Of a stretch of 64,000 nt of DNA, positions 36,564 to 44,560 are shown in pieces. The first letter of the stretch is position 1. Each line of letters opens with the position of its first letter. Both the position numbers and the translations under genes were made by a program. A model generated the notes under the pieces. That model saw only the letters and a list, made by a program, of their open reading frames with translations, was not told where the DNA came from and made no database searches. The DNA is from Cupriavidus necator. GTDB lineage: Bacteria; Pseudomonadota; Gammaproteobacteria; Burkholderiales; Burkholderiaceae. The stretch lies in assembly GCF_013141915.1 (NCBI RefSeq), contig NZ_SROX01000009.1, forward strand, positions 124,001-188,000. Reading direction: 5' to 3'.

Positions 36564-38066
36564 ATGGAACTACTCGCCAACCTGGGCCTGGGCTTCTCCA
36601 CCGCCCTGACCTTCCAGAACCTCGCGTACGCCTTCCTGGGCTGCGTGCTGGGTACCCTGATCGGCGTGCTGCCGGGCCTGGGGCCGCTGGCCACCATCGC
36701 CATGCTGCTGCCGGTCACCTACACGCTGCCGCCGGTGGCCGCGCTGATCATGCTGGCCGGTATCTACTACGGCGCCCAGTATGGTGGCTCGACCACCGCC
36801 ATCCTGGTGAACCTGCCTGGTGAATCGTCGTCGGTGGTGACCACCATCGATGGCTACCAGATGGCAAGACGAGGGCGAGCGGGGGTGGCGCTGGCGACAG
36901 CCGGCCTAGGCTCGTTCTTCGCCGGCTGCGTCGCCACCATGATCCTGGCCGCGTTTGCCGCGCCGCTGTCGGAACTGGCGTTCAAGTTCGGTCCCGCCGA
37001 GTACTTCTCGCTGATGGTGCTGGGCCTGATCGGCGCCGTGGTGCTGGCGTCGGGTTCGCTGGTCAAGGCTATCGCCATGATCGTGCTGGGCCTGCTGCTG
37101 GGCCTGGTCGGCACCGACGTCAACTCGGGCGCCGCGCGCTTCTCGTTCGACGTGCCGGAACTGACCGACGGCCTGAACTTCGTCTCGGTGGCAATGGGTG
37201 TGTTCGGCTTTGCCGAAATCATCGCCAACCTGGAGCAGAAGGAACACCGCGAGACCTTCACCGACCACATCACCAACCTGTTCCCGACCAAGGAAGATTT
37301 CAAGCGCATGATCCCCGCGGTGCTGCGTGGCACCCTGCTGGGCTCGGCGCTGGGCATCTTGCCGGGCGGCGGCGCGTCGCTGGCCTCGTTTGCTGCGTAT
37401 TCGCTGGAGAAGAAGACCTCCAAGTATTCGCACGAATTCGGCAAGGGCGCGATCGAAGGCGTGGCCGGTCCGGAGTCGGCCAACAACGCGGCCTCGCAGA
37501 CCTCGTTCATCCCGCTGCTGACGCTGGGCATCCCGCCCAATGCGGTGATGGCGCTGATGGTCGGTGCGATGACCATCCACAACATCCAGCCGGGTCCGCA
37601 GGTGATGACCAGCAACCCGGCCCTGTTCTGGGGCCTGATCGCCTCGATGTGGATCGGCAACCTGATGCTGATCGTGCTGAACCTGCCGCTGATCGGCATC
37701 TGGGTGAAGCTGCTGAAGGTGCCCTACCGCTACCTGTACCCGGCCATCCTGACGTTCTGCTGCATCGGCGTGTACTCGGTCCAGAACACCACCTTCGACG
37801 TGTTCCAGACCGCCGCCTTCGGCGTGATCGGCTACCTGTTCATCAAGCTGCGCTGCGAACCGGCACCGCTGCTGCTCGGCTTTGTGCTGGGGCCGATGAT
37901 GGAAGAGAACTTCCGCCGCTCGCTGCTGCTGTCGCGCGGTGACTTCAGCGTGTTCGTGACGCGGCCGCTGTCGATGGGCCTGCTGATCGCCGCCGCGGTG
38001 CTGGTGGTGATCGTGGCGCTGCCGTCGATCAAGGCCAAGCGCGAAGAAGCCTTCCAAGAAGAATAA
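36564..38066 (+). CDS. tctA: Tripartite tricarboxylate transporter large subunit TctA
   Basis: The 500-residue permease subunit with about 12 helices. TctA signatures are GVLPGLGPLATIAMLLPVTY, YYGAQYGGSTTAILVNLPGE, GILPGGGASLASFAAYSLEK and GPESANNAASQTSFIPLLTL. It imports a carboxylate using the ion gradient, with a periplasmic TctC/Bug receptor delivering the substrate. No receptor gene lies in the operon; the nearest are at 32707-33696 and 39205-40182. A strong terminator follows. Confidence 0.95.
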   Translation: MELLANLGLGFSTALTFQNLAYAFLGCVLGTLIGVLPGLGPLATIAMLLPVTYTLPPVAALIMLAGIYYGAQYGGSTTAILVNLPGESSSVVTTIDGYQMARRGRAGVALATAGLGSFFAGCVATMILAAFAAPLSELAFKFGPAEYFSLMVLGLIGAVVLASGSLVKAIAMIVLGLLLGLVGTDVNSGAARFSFDVPELTDGLNFVSVAMGVFGFAEIIANLEQKEHRETFTDHITNLFPTKEDFKRMIPAVLRGTLLGSALGILPGGGASLASFAAYSLEKKTSKYSHEFGKGAIEGVAGPESANNAASQTSFIPLLTLGIPPNAVMALMVGAMTIHNIQPGPQVMTSNPALFWGLIASMWIGNLMLIVLNLPLIGIWVKLLKVPYRYLYPAILTFCCIGVYSVQNTTFDVFQTAAFGVIGYLFIKLRCEPAPLLLGFVLGPMMEENFRRSLLLSRGDFSVFVTRPLSMGLLIAAAVLVVIVALPSIKAKREEAFQEE

Positions 38067-38110
38067 GCAGGAAATATCGCCGGCCTCGCGCCGGCAGGCA
38101 ACCCGTACGA

Positions 38111-38137
38111 AGGGCACCGCGAGGTGCCCTTTTTTTC
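38111..38137 (+). terminator. Rho-independent terminator of tctBA
   Basis: AGGGCACC-GCGA-GGTGCCCT hairpin (8-bp stem, 4-nt loop) followed by a run of seven T, 44 bp after the tctA stop. Confidence 0.92.
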
Positions 38138-38155
38138 GTCCGGCGCCGGGACCAG

Positions 38156-39040
38156 TCAGGCCCCGAACAGTTCGCCGCAGGCCGCCCGCACCGCCGCCGT
38201 CACCTGGCCACGGGCATGGTCGCGCCGCTCCAGCATGCCGATATTGCGCATCACCGGCTCGCCGTTGACCAGCAGCGGCAGCACGCGCAATGCGTCATCG
38301 TCGCGCCAGCGCGCGCGCCGCAGCAGCGGCACCACGGTCACCCCCACTTCCTGCCGCACCAGTTCGACCAGCGCCTCGATCGCGTTCAATTCCAGGAATT
38401 CATTGACCTTCAGGTGCGCGCGGCGCAGCGCGCGCTCCACCAGCACGCCGGTGCGCTGGCTGCGGTCGAAGCGCAGGTAGGGGTTGGCCGCCAGCGCCTC
38501 GCGCGCATCGCGGCCGGGGCTGCCGCGCGCGGCGATGGCCACCAGCGGCTCCTGGTACAGCGGCGTCCAGCGCAGCGTGCCCGGCACGCGCGCCGAGCCT
38601 TCCACCAGGATGGCGGCGTCGAGTTCGCCGGCTTCCACCTGCGCCGCCAGTTCGATCGACTTGGCGCCGACCAGCCGCACATCGAGCGCCGGATAGGTGC
38701 GCTTCATGCGCGCCACCGCGTGCGACAGCCCGCCCATCACCGACACCACCGCGCCCACCGCGACCGCGCCCGCCATGGCTTCGGCCGAAGCCAGCGGCAG
38801 CCGCATCTCTTCATACAGCGCCAGCAGCCTGCGCGCCTGCGGCAGCAGTGCGCGGCCGTCCGCATTGAGCACCGCCACGCGGCCATTGCGGTCGAACAGC
38901 GCCCGGCGCAACTCGGTCTCCAGCGCGCGCATCTGCAAGCTGACCGCGGCCTGGGTCAGCGCCACCTGCCCGGCCGCGGCGGCGAAAGAGCCGTGCTCGG
39001 CCACGGCGACAAAGGTACGAAGGAAGCGGACAGTGCTCAT
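38156..39040 (-). CDS. LysR-family transcriptional regulator
   Basis: A 294-residue LTTR. The DNA-binding part reads VRFLRTFVAVAEHGSFAAAA, then AVSLQMRALETELRRALFDR, with an effector domain to the end. I chose the ATG at 39040 (MSTVRFLRTF) because the helix-turn-helix begins there; upstream in-frame codons are not LysR-like. It is divergent from the Bug receptor/GGT genes and presumably controls them. Confidence 0.9.
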   Translation of the reverse strand: MSTVRFLRTFVAVAEHGSFAAAAGQVALTQAAVSLQMRALETELRRALFDRNGRVAVLNADGRALLPQARRLLALYEEMRLPLASAEAMAGAVAVGAVVSVMGGLSHAVARMKRTYPALDVRLVGAKSIELAAQVEAGELDAAILVEGSARVPGTLRWTPLYQEPLVAIAARGSPGRDAREALAANPYLRFDRSQRTGVLVERALRRAHLKVNEFLELNAIEALVELVRQEVGVTVVPLLRRARWRDDDALRVLPLLVNGEPVMRNIGMLERRDHARGQVTAAVRAACGELFGA

Positions 39041-39089
39041 CGGTGCATCCCAATGCGGCGGGAAACGTCCTGCCGGCGGGCGTTGGATA

Positions 39090-39106
39090 CTTAAAAATTT
39101 CTTGAG
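39090..39106. promoter_or_regulatory. Candidate LysR binding site upstream of the Bug/GGT genes
   Basis: CTTAA-AAATTTC-TTGAG is an imperfect inverted repeat (1 mismatch) that includes the T-N11-A pattern. It lies in an unusually AT-rich stretch of the 164-bp divergent region, 50 bp before the LysR gene. This is weak evidence, resting on position and symmetry. Confidence 0.35.
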
Positions 39107-39204
39107 ACATCGGCAAGGAATATTAGCTTTCTTTGTGACCGGAGGCGCGGAATAATGAAGGCCGATCATCAATGAAGGCCCTGCGCCTGATCTCGGAGAT
39201 ACGT

Positions 39205-40182
39205 ATGACATCCTGGCTGCGCCGCGTCGGCACGGGCCTCGGCATCGGCCTGTGCCTGGCCGCCACCACCGCAATGGCCGATACCTACCCGAGCAAGCCG
39301 ATCCGCCTGATCGTGCCCTTCCCCGCCAGCGGCGCGACCGACCTGCTGGCCCGCGCCATCGCGCAGAAGGTGGGCAGCAACATGGGCCAGCAGATCGTGG
39401 TCGACAACCGCCCCGGCGCGGGCGGCGCAATCGGCTCAGACATGGCCGCCAAGGCAGCGCCCGACGGCTATACGTTGCTGATCGCCACCACCAGCACGCA
39501 TTCGATCGGGCCGTATATCAACACCCGGCTGCCGTACAACACCGAGGCTGATTTCACGCCGGTCGGCCAGGTGGCGATCGCCACCAACCTGCTGGTGGTG
39601 CCGAACAGCCTGCCGGTCAAGAACGTGCGCGAACTGATCGACTACGCCAAGAAGCACCCTGGCGAACTGAACTACGCCTCCAGCGGCAACGGCACCGTGG
39701 TGCACCTGACCGCCGAGGCCTTCAAGGCGCAAGCGGGCGTGTTCATCACCCACATCCCCTACCGCGGCACCGCGCTGGCTGTGCCTGACCTGATCTCGGG
39801 CAAGGTGCAGGTGCTGTTCGACAGCATCGTGTCGGGGCTGCCGCATGTGAAGGACGGCAAACTCAAGGCGCTGGCCGTTACCAGCGCGAAGCGCTCGCCG
39901 CTGGCGCCGGAAATCCCCACCGCCAGCGAGTCCGGCCTGCCGGGCTTCGTCTCCGATACCTGGTTCGGCATCTACGGGCCCAAGGGCATGCCGGCGGAGA
40001 TCGTCAACCGCCTCAACGCCGAGTTCAACAAGGCGATCCAGTCGCCCGAGGTCAAAGAACGGCTGGGCAAGCTGGGGGCCGAACCGGTTGGCGGCACGCC
40101 CGCCCAGTTCGCCGCCATGGTGAAGCAAGACAGCGCGCGCTGGGGCAAGCTGATCAAGGATCGCAAGATCACGGCAGAATAA
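39205..40182 (+). CDS. Bug/TctC-family periplasmic solute receptor
   Basis: A 325-residue receptor with an N-terminal signal (LGIGLCLAATTAMA) cleaved before DTYPSKPIRL. Bug motifs are IVPFPASGATDLLARAIAQ, VVDNRPGAGGAIGSDMAAK and APDGYTLLIATTSTH. I chose the ATG at 39205 (MTSWLRRV), preceded by GGAGAT; an ATG at 39172 is possible. Its gene pairs with the GGT-like gene 35 bp downstream, so the ligand may be the substrate of that enzyme, for example a gamma-glutamyl or oxamic-type amide. That is inference from gene order. Confidence 0.9.
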   Translation: MTSWLRRVGTGLGIGLCLAATTAMADTYPSKPIRLIVPFPASGATDLLARAIAQKVGSNMGQQIVVDNRPGAGGAIGSDMAAKAAPDGYTLLIATTSTHSIGPYINTRLPYNTEADFTPVGQVAIATNLLVVPNSLPVKNVRELIDYAKKHPGELNYASSGNGTVVHLTAEAFKAQAGVFITHIPYRGTALAVPDLISGKVQVLFDSIVSGLPHVKDGKLKALAVTSAKRSPLAPEIPTASESGLPGFVSDTWFGIYGPKGMPAEIVNRLNAEFNKAIQSPEVKERLGKLGAEPVGGTPAQFAAMVKQDSARWGKLIKDRKITAE

Positions 40183-40217
40183 GCGCCACGGCCGCACCGA
40201 ACACAAAGGACATAGCC

Positions 40218-41843
40218 ATGCAGAACTTCAACTGGACCAACCCCTATCCGTCCGTGCGCATTCCGCTGTTTGCGCGCAACGTGGTGTCGACCTCGCATCC
40301 GCTGGCCGCGCAGGCCGGCCTGCGCATGCTGCTCAAGGGCGGCAATGCCGTCGACGCCGCCATCGCCGCGGCCGCCGCCATCACCATCGTCGAGCCGGTG
40401 TCGTGCGGCCTGGGCAGCGATGCCTTTGCCATCCTGTGGGACGGCAAGTCCCTGCACGGCCTGAACTCGTCGGGCGTGGCTCCGGCCGCATGGAGCCCGG
40501 AATACTTCAAGGCTAAATACGGCACCGACGCCAACGGCCTCGCCAACCGGCCGGTCCGCGGCTGGGATTCGGTCACCGTCCCCGGCGTGGTCGCCGGCTG
40601 GGCCGCGCTGCATGAGCGCTTCGGCAAGCTGCCGTTCGCCGACCTGATGGAACCGGCGATCGAGATCGCCGAGCGCGGTTATGCCGTGCCGCCGGTGGTG
40701 GCGCACAAGTGGGCCGCCGCCGTGCCGGAACTGAAGGACCAGCCGGGCTACGCCGAGACCTTCATGCCCAACGGCCGCGCGCCGGCGGTCGGCGAGAAAT
40801 TCACCATGAAGGACGCTGCCGAGACCCTGCGCCAGATCGGCGCCACGCGTGGCCGCGCGTACTACGAAGGCGCGATCGCCGAGAAGATCGCCGCCTTCAG
40901 CCAGCAGTGCGGCGGCGCGATGACGCTCGACGACCTGCGCAACTACCGTCCCGACTGGGTCAAGCCGATCAGCAAGTCCTACCGCGGCTACGAGTTGCAC
41001 GAGATCCCGCCCAATGGCCAGGGCATCGCCGCGCTGATCGCGCTGGGCATCCTCGACCAGTTCGACCTGGCCTCGATCCCGGTCGATTCGGTCGACTCGC
41101 AGCACCTGCAGATCGAGGCGATGAAGCTGGCCTTCGCCGACCTCTACCAGTACGTGGCCGATCCGCGCAGCATGGCGGTCACGCCCGAACAGATGCTGGA
41201 CGACGCCTACCTGAAGTCACGCGCCAAGCTGATCGACATGCAGCGCGCCACCCATTTCAACTTCGGCATGCCCAAGGTTGGCGGCACCATCTACCTGACC
41301 GCGGCGGACGAGAACGGCATGATGATCTCGTTCATCCAGTCGAACTACATGGGCTTCGGCTCCGGCGTGGTGGTGCCCGGCACCGGCATCAGCCTGCAGA
41401 ACCGCGGCGTGGGCTTCTCGATGGATCCCAGGTCCGCCAACGTGGTCGCGGGCGGCAAGCGTCCGTTCCACACCATCATCCCGGCCTTCCTGACCAGGAA
41501 CGGCGAGCCGGTGATGAGCTTCGGCGTGATGGGCGGCGACATGCAGCCACAGGGCCATGTGCAGACCGTGGTGCGCATGCTGGACTACAACCAGCAGCCG
41601 CAGGCCGCCTGCTGCGCGCCGCGCTGGAAGGTCAATCGCGACTTCACGCTGGACGTCGAAGGCACCATGGACCCGGCCACGGTCGCGGGCCTGAAGGCGC
41701 GCGGCCACCAGCTCAAGTCGGTGGACGACCCGTACATGGACTTCGGCTCCGGGCAATTCATCTGGCGCCTGTCGGATGATCCGGAACAGGGCTACGTCGC
41801 GGCCAGCGACAGCCGGCGCGACGGGCAGGCGGTGGGCTTCTGA
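40218..41843 (+). CDS. Gamma-glutamyltransferase-family hydrolase, no signal peptide
   Basis: A 541-residue Ntn-hydrolase of the GGT family. The N-terminal core has STSHPLAAQAGLRMLLKGGN and IVEPVSCGLGSDAFAILWDG. The precursor would self-cleave before the catalytic Thr357 in VGGTIYLTAADENG, giving large and small subunits. The late PFHTIIPAFLTRNGEPVMSF and GVMGGDMQPQGHVQ are also family features. Unlike classical periplasmic GGT there is no signal peptide: the protein starts MQNFNWTNPYPSVRIPLF. Cytoplasmic GGT-like enzymes include oxamate amidohydrolase (HpxW type) and acylases, so glutathione hydrolysis should not be assumed. It lies 35 bp after the Bug receptor gene. Confidence 0.85.
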   Translation: MQNFNWTNPYPSVRIPLFARNVVSTSHPLAAQAGLRMLLKGGNAVDAAIAAAAAITIVEPVSCGLGSDAFAILWDGKSLHGLNSSGVAPAAWSPEYFKAKYGTDANGLANRPVRGWDSVTVPGVVAGWAALHERFGKLPFADLMEPAIEIAERGYAVPPVVAHKWAAAVPELKDQPGYAETFMPNGRAPAVGEKFTMKDAAETLRQIGATRGRAYYEGAIAEKIAAFSQQCGGAMTLDDLRNYRPDWVKPISKSYRGYELHEIPPNGQGIAALIALGILDQFDLASIPVDSVDSQHLQIEAMKLAFADLYQYVADPRSMAVTPEQMLDDAYLKSRAKLIDMQRATHFNFGMPKVGGTIYLTAADENGMMISFIQSNYMGFGSGVVVPGTGISLQNRGVGFSMDPRSANVVAGGKRPFHTIIPAFLTRNGEPVMSFGVMGGDMQPQGHVQTVVRMLDYNQQPQAACCAPRWKVNRDFTLDVEGTMDPATVAGLKARGHQLKSVDDPYMDFGSGQFIWRLSDDPEQGYVAASDSRRDGQAVGF

Positions 41844-41856
41844 AGCCTAAAAAAGG

Positions 41857-42065
41857 AACGCGGTTTTGGGTGCTCCAAGACCGCCCGAGCTAGCCCAAGC
41901 AAGGTGTTCTCCCTCTCCCCTCATGGGGAGAGGGCCGGGGTGAGGGGTGTTCTGGCCAGGCGCCACATCCAGCGGAGCCAACGGTTTTCGCCCACTACCT
42001 TCAGCCTTTGACGCCCCCGCCCTCACCCCCTGCCCCTCGCCCGCAAGCGGGAGAGGGGAGCAAAC
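41857..42065. repeat. Composite intergenic repeat, copy B
   Basis: About 209 bp, the partner of 33717-33920 in the same orientation. It carries the CCCCTCATGGGG hairpin, GAGAGGGCCGGGGTGAGGGG, the piece GGAGCCAACGGTTTTCGCCC, CAGCCTTTGACGC and a final CGCCCGCAAGCGGGAGAGG hairpin ending GAGCAAAC. It begins 14 bp after the GGT stop. The remaining 199 bp before the next gene (42066-42264) show nothing I can name. Confidence 0.8.
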
Positions 42066-42264
42066 CGGCAGAAGCGGATACTCAACTGGCCCGCCCGCGA
42101 TTGGCTCAAGTGTGCACGGCGTGTCCGCCGCAGTGTCGACGCCGTGCGCCGCGCCCATCCGGACAGCGCGCGGCTCGACCTCTGGCCGCCAAGCAGCCTG
42201 GGCCGAAGCCCCCGCTGCGCTTGTGCGCTACATTGACGCTTTCGCCCCCAACGCCCAGCCTGCC

Positions 42265-42882
42265 ATGACCCCGCACGCCATCACCACGCTGGCCGAACTG
42301 GAAGCGCTCTACGCGCAACCGGCGGCGCCCTCGCTATCCAAGGAAGTCGATTACCTGCACCCGCACTACCGGACCTTTATCGAGGCGGCGCCCTTCTGCC
42401 TGCTGTCGACGGTCGGCCAGGACTGGGCCGAATGCTCGCCGCGCGGCGATGCGCCGGGCTTCGTGCAGGTGCTGGACGACCGCACGCTGCTGCTGCCAGA
42501 CCGGCGCGGCAACAACCGCATCGACAGCCTGCGCAATATCGTTGCCGATCCGCGCGTGGGCCTGCTGTTCGTGATCCCCGGCATCAATGAGACCATCCGC
42601 GTCAACGGCACCGCGCAGCTCAGCGTCGACCCCGCGCTGATCGCGCGCTGCGTGGTCGACGGCAAGGCGCCGACCACGGTGCTGGTGATCACGGTGCAGG
42701 CGGTGTTCTTCCAGTGCGCCCGCGCACTCATCCGCTCGCGCCTGTGGGCCGCCCAGGCGCAGGTCGCGCGGCAGACGCTGCCGAGCAACGGCGAGATCCT
42801 GGCCACGCTGAGCCAGAACGCCATCGACGGCGCCGCCTATGACCGCGAGCTGCCCGAGCGGCAGCGCAACACGCTCTACTAG
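42265..42882 (+). CDS. PPOX-type FMN-dependent flavoprotein (MSMEG_1061-like)
   Basis: A 205-residue protein of the pyridoxamine-phosphate-oxidase-like split-barrel fold. Motifs are FIEAAPFCLLSTVGQDW, SPRGDAPGFVQVLDDRTLLL and LPDRRGNNRIDSLRNI, which resemble the FMN-binding PPOX group related to MSMEG_1061. The reaction is unknown. I chose the ATG at 42265 (MTPHAITTL); upstream in-frame sequence runs into the repeat. Its stop codon overlaps the stop of the convergent CoA-transferase gene. Confidence 0.82.
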   Translation: MTPHAITTLAELEALYAQPAAPSLSKEVDYLHPHYRTFIEAAPFCLLSTVGQDWAECSPRGDAPGFVQVLDDRTLLLPDRRGNNRIDSLRNIVADPRVGLLFVIPGINETIRVNGTAQLSVDPALIARCVVDGKAPTTVLVITVQAVFFQCARALIRSRLWAAQAQVARQTLPSNGEILATLSQNAIDGAAYDRELPERQRNTLY

Positions 42883-44315
42883 CGCGGCAGCCATTCCGGC
42901 GCATGCGTGCCGAGCGGCTCGGACGGCAGCGTCCAGCGCGCCGGCGTCTGCGACAGCTGCGCCGCATGGCGCACCACGGTCAGCATGCCGAAGCCCGACG
43001 GCACCGCCTCGAGCAAGTCGGCCACGTCGTCGATCTTCTGCTCGGGCGCCTTGAGCCCGTCGGGGACGCGCCCCAGCCCGCGCAGCCACTGCCCCACTTG
43101 CGCCAGCGACACGCGCACGTGCCAGCTGCCGCCTTCCACCGCGCGCCGGTGCAACGCCGCCATCGCGCCGAAAGCCAGCAGGTAGCCCGCGGCGTGGTCC
43201 AGCACCTGGGCCGGCAACGGGCGGGGCGTATCAGTGCCGGCCGCTTGCGCCTCGGCGGCGTTGAAGCCGGTGGCGGTCTGGACCAGCGAATCGAAGCCGC
43301 GCTTGGCCGACCACGGCCCGACATGGCCATAAGCGCTCAGCGACACGTAGACGATGCCGGGACGGGCGCGCGCCGCGGCCTCGGGGCCCACGCCAAGATC
43401 GGACAGGCCGCCGGGGCGGTAGCCTTGCACCAGCACGTCGGCGCCGTGCAGCAGCTTGTGCAGCGTGCGCTTGTCGTCCGGATCGCGCAGGTCCAGTTGG
43501 CAACTGCGCTTGCCGCGGCCGGTGTCGATCACCAGCGGTGCGATCGAGGGCAGGTGCGACGCGGTGACCAGCAGCACGTCGGCGCCATGCGCGGCCAGCG
43601 TGCGGCCCGCCACCGGGCCGGCGATGATGCGGGTGAAATCGAGCACGCGCACGCCCGACAGCGGCTGCGCCTGCGCGGACACCGGCGCCGGCAGCGGCTG
43701 CGGCGGGGCGTCGCCGATCCGCTCCAGCGTTACCGGCGGCAGGCCGCGCAGCGCCGCGGCTTGCGCATGGCGGTCCCATTCGTCGAAGCTGCGCAGCGCG
43801 GCCACCACCAGGCCGGCGTCGGACGCCGCCGCTTCGAACGCCTCGGCCTCCCATTTTTCCAGCGCCGCCTGCACCGCCGCCTTGTCATAGGCGCATCCCA
43901 GCAGGCGCAGCACGCCGTCGCGGTGATGCGGGAAATTGGTGTGCAGGCGGATCCAGCGGCCATCGCCGCAACGGTAGACGCCGGCGATCTGGTCCCATAG
44001 CTCGGGCGCCGGGCCGCCGTCGACGCGCAGGTAGCGCTCGCTGCGGAACTCGGTGATGGCGTGGCGCATGTCGACGTTGACCTCCTGCCAGGCGCCGCCG
44101 CGCGCTTGCCACAGCGCGGCGGCGGCCAGCGCCGAGGCGGCCAGGCTGGCCTGCGCCGCGGTGCCCACGGCAAAGCTCGACGGCAGTACCGGTTCGGCAC
44201 CGTCCAGGCGCAGGTGGGCCAGCGCCTCGGCCGGCAGGCCGGCATCGCGCCACAGCGCGGCAACGACATCGTGGGGCATGGGCGGCACTTGTGCCGCTTC
44301 GGTGGGGGCGTTCAT
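42879..44315 (-). CDS. CaiB/BaiF-type CoA-transferase with unusual domain order
   Basis: A 478-residue class III CoA-transferase-like protein. The family start signature GVRVLDFTRIIAGPVAGRTL appears only at about residue 221. It is followed by LDLRDPDDKRTLHKLLHGAD, YVSLSAYGHVGPW and the probable catalytic Asp in QVLDHAAGYL. The preceding 215 residues include GDGRWIRLHTNFPHH, which resembles the small-domain part (DGWI...) normally found after the Rossmann part. The protein thus looks permuted, or fused from two partial copies. I chose the ATG at 44315 (MNAPTEAAQV). The substrates are unknown. Confidence 0.8.
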   Translation of the reverse strand: MNAPTEAAQVPPMPHDVVAALWRDAGLPAEALAHLRLDGAEPVLPSSFAVGTAAQASLAASALAAAALWQARGGAWQEVNVDMRHAITEFRSERYLRVDGGPAPELWDQIAGVYRCGDGRWIRLHTNFPHHRDGVLRLLGCAYDKAAVQAALEKWEAEAFEAAASDAGLVVAALRSFDEWDRHAQAAALRGLPPVTLERIGDAPPQPLPAPVSAQAQPLSGVRVLDFTRIIAGPVAGRTLAAHGADVLLVTASHLPSIAPLVIDTGRGKRSCQLDLRDPDDKRTLHKLLHGADVLVQGYRPGGLSDLGVGPEAAARARPGIVYVSLSAYGHVGPWSAKRGFDSLVQTATGFNAAEAQAAGTDTPRPLPAQVLDHAAGYLLAFGAMAALHRRAVEGGSWHVRVSLAQVGQWLRGLGRVPDGLKAPEQKIDDVADLLEAVPSGFGMLTVVRHAAQLSQTPARWTLPSEPLGTHAPEWLPR

Positions 44316-44560
44316 GGCGTTCCTGCTGCAATGGATGACGCGCGGCCGCGGCCGGCCGGCACGGGCCTCCATGCTACTCCGGCACATCACTTTCCGCTGC
44401 GCCCGGCGGCGTCGGCAACGGACAAGTCCACAAATGCACCGGCGCGCACGGCATGCGGCGCCGCCGGCACGGTAAAATCCCGCTATTGGCATTCCGCCAC
44501 GCAATCTGACGACCCGGCCCGACGCCTCCAGGCGCTTGCGGCCGGCCAACCGGCGCCATC

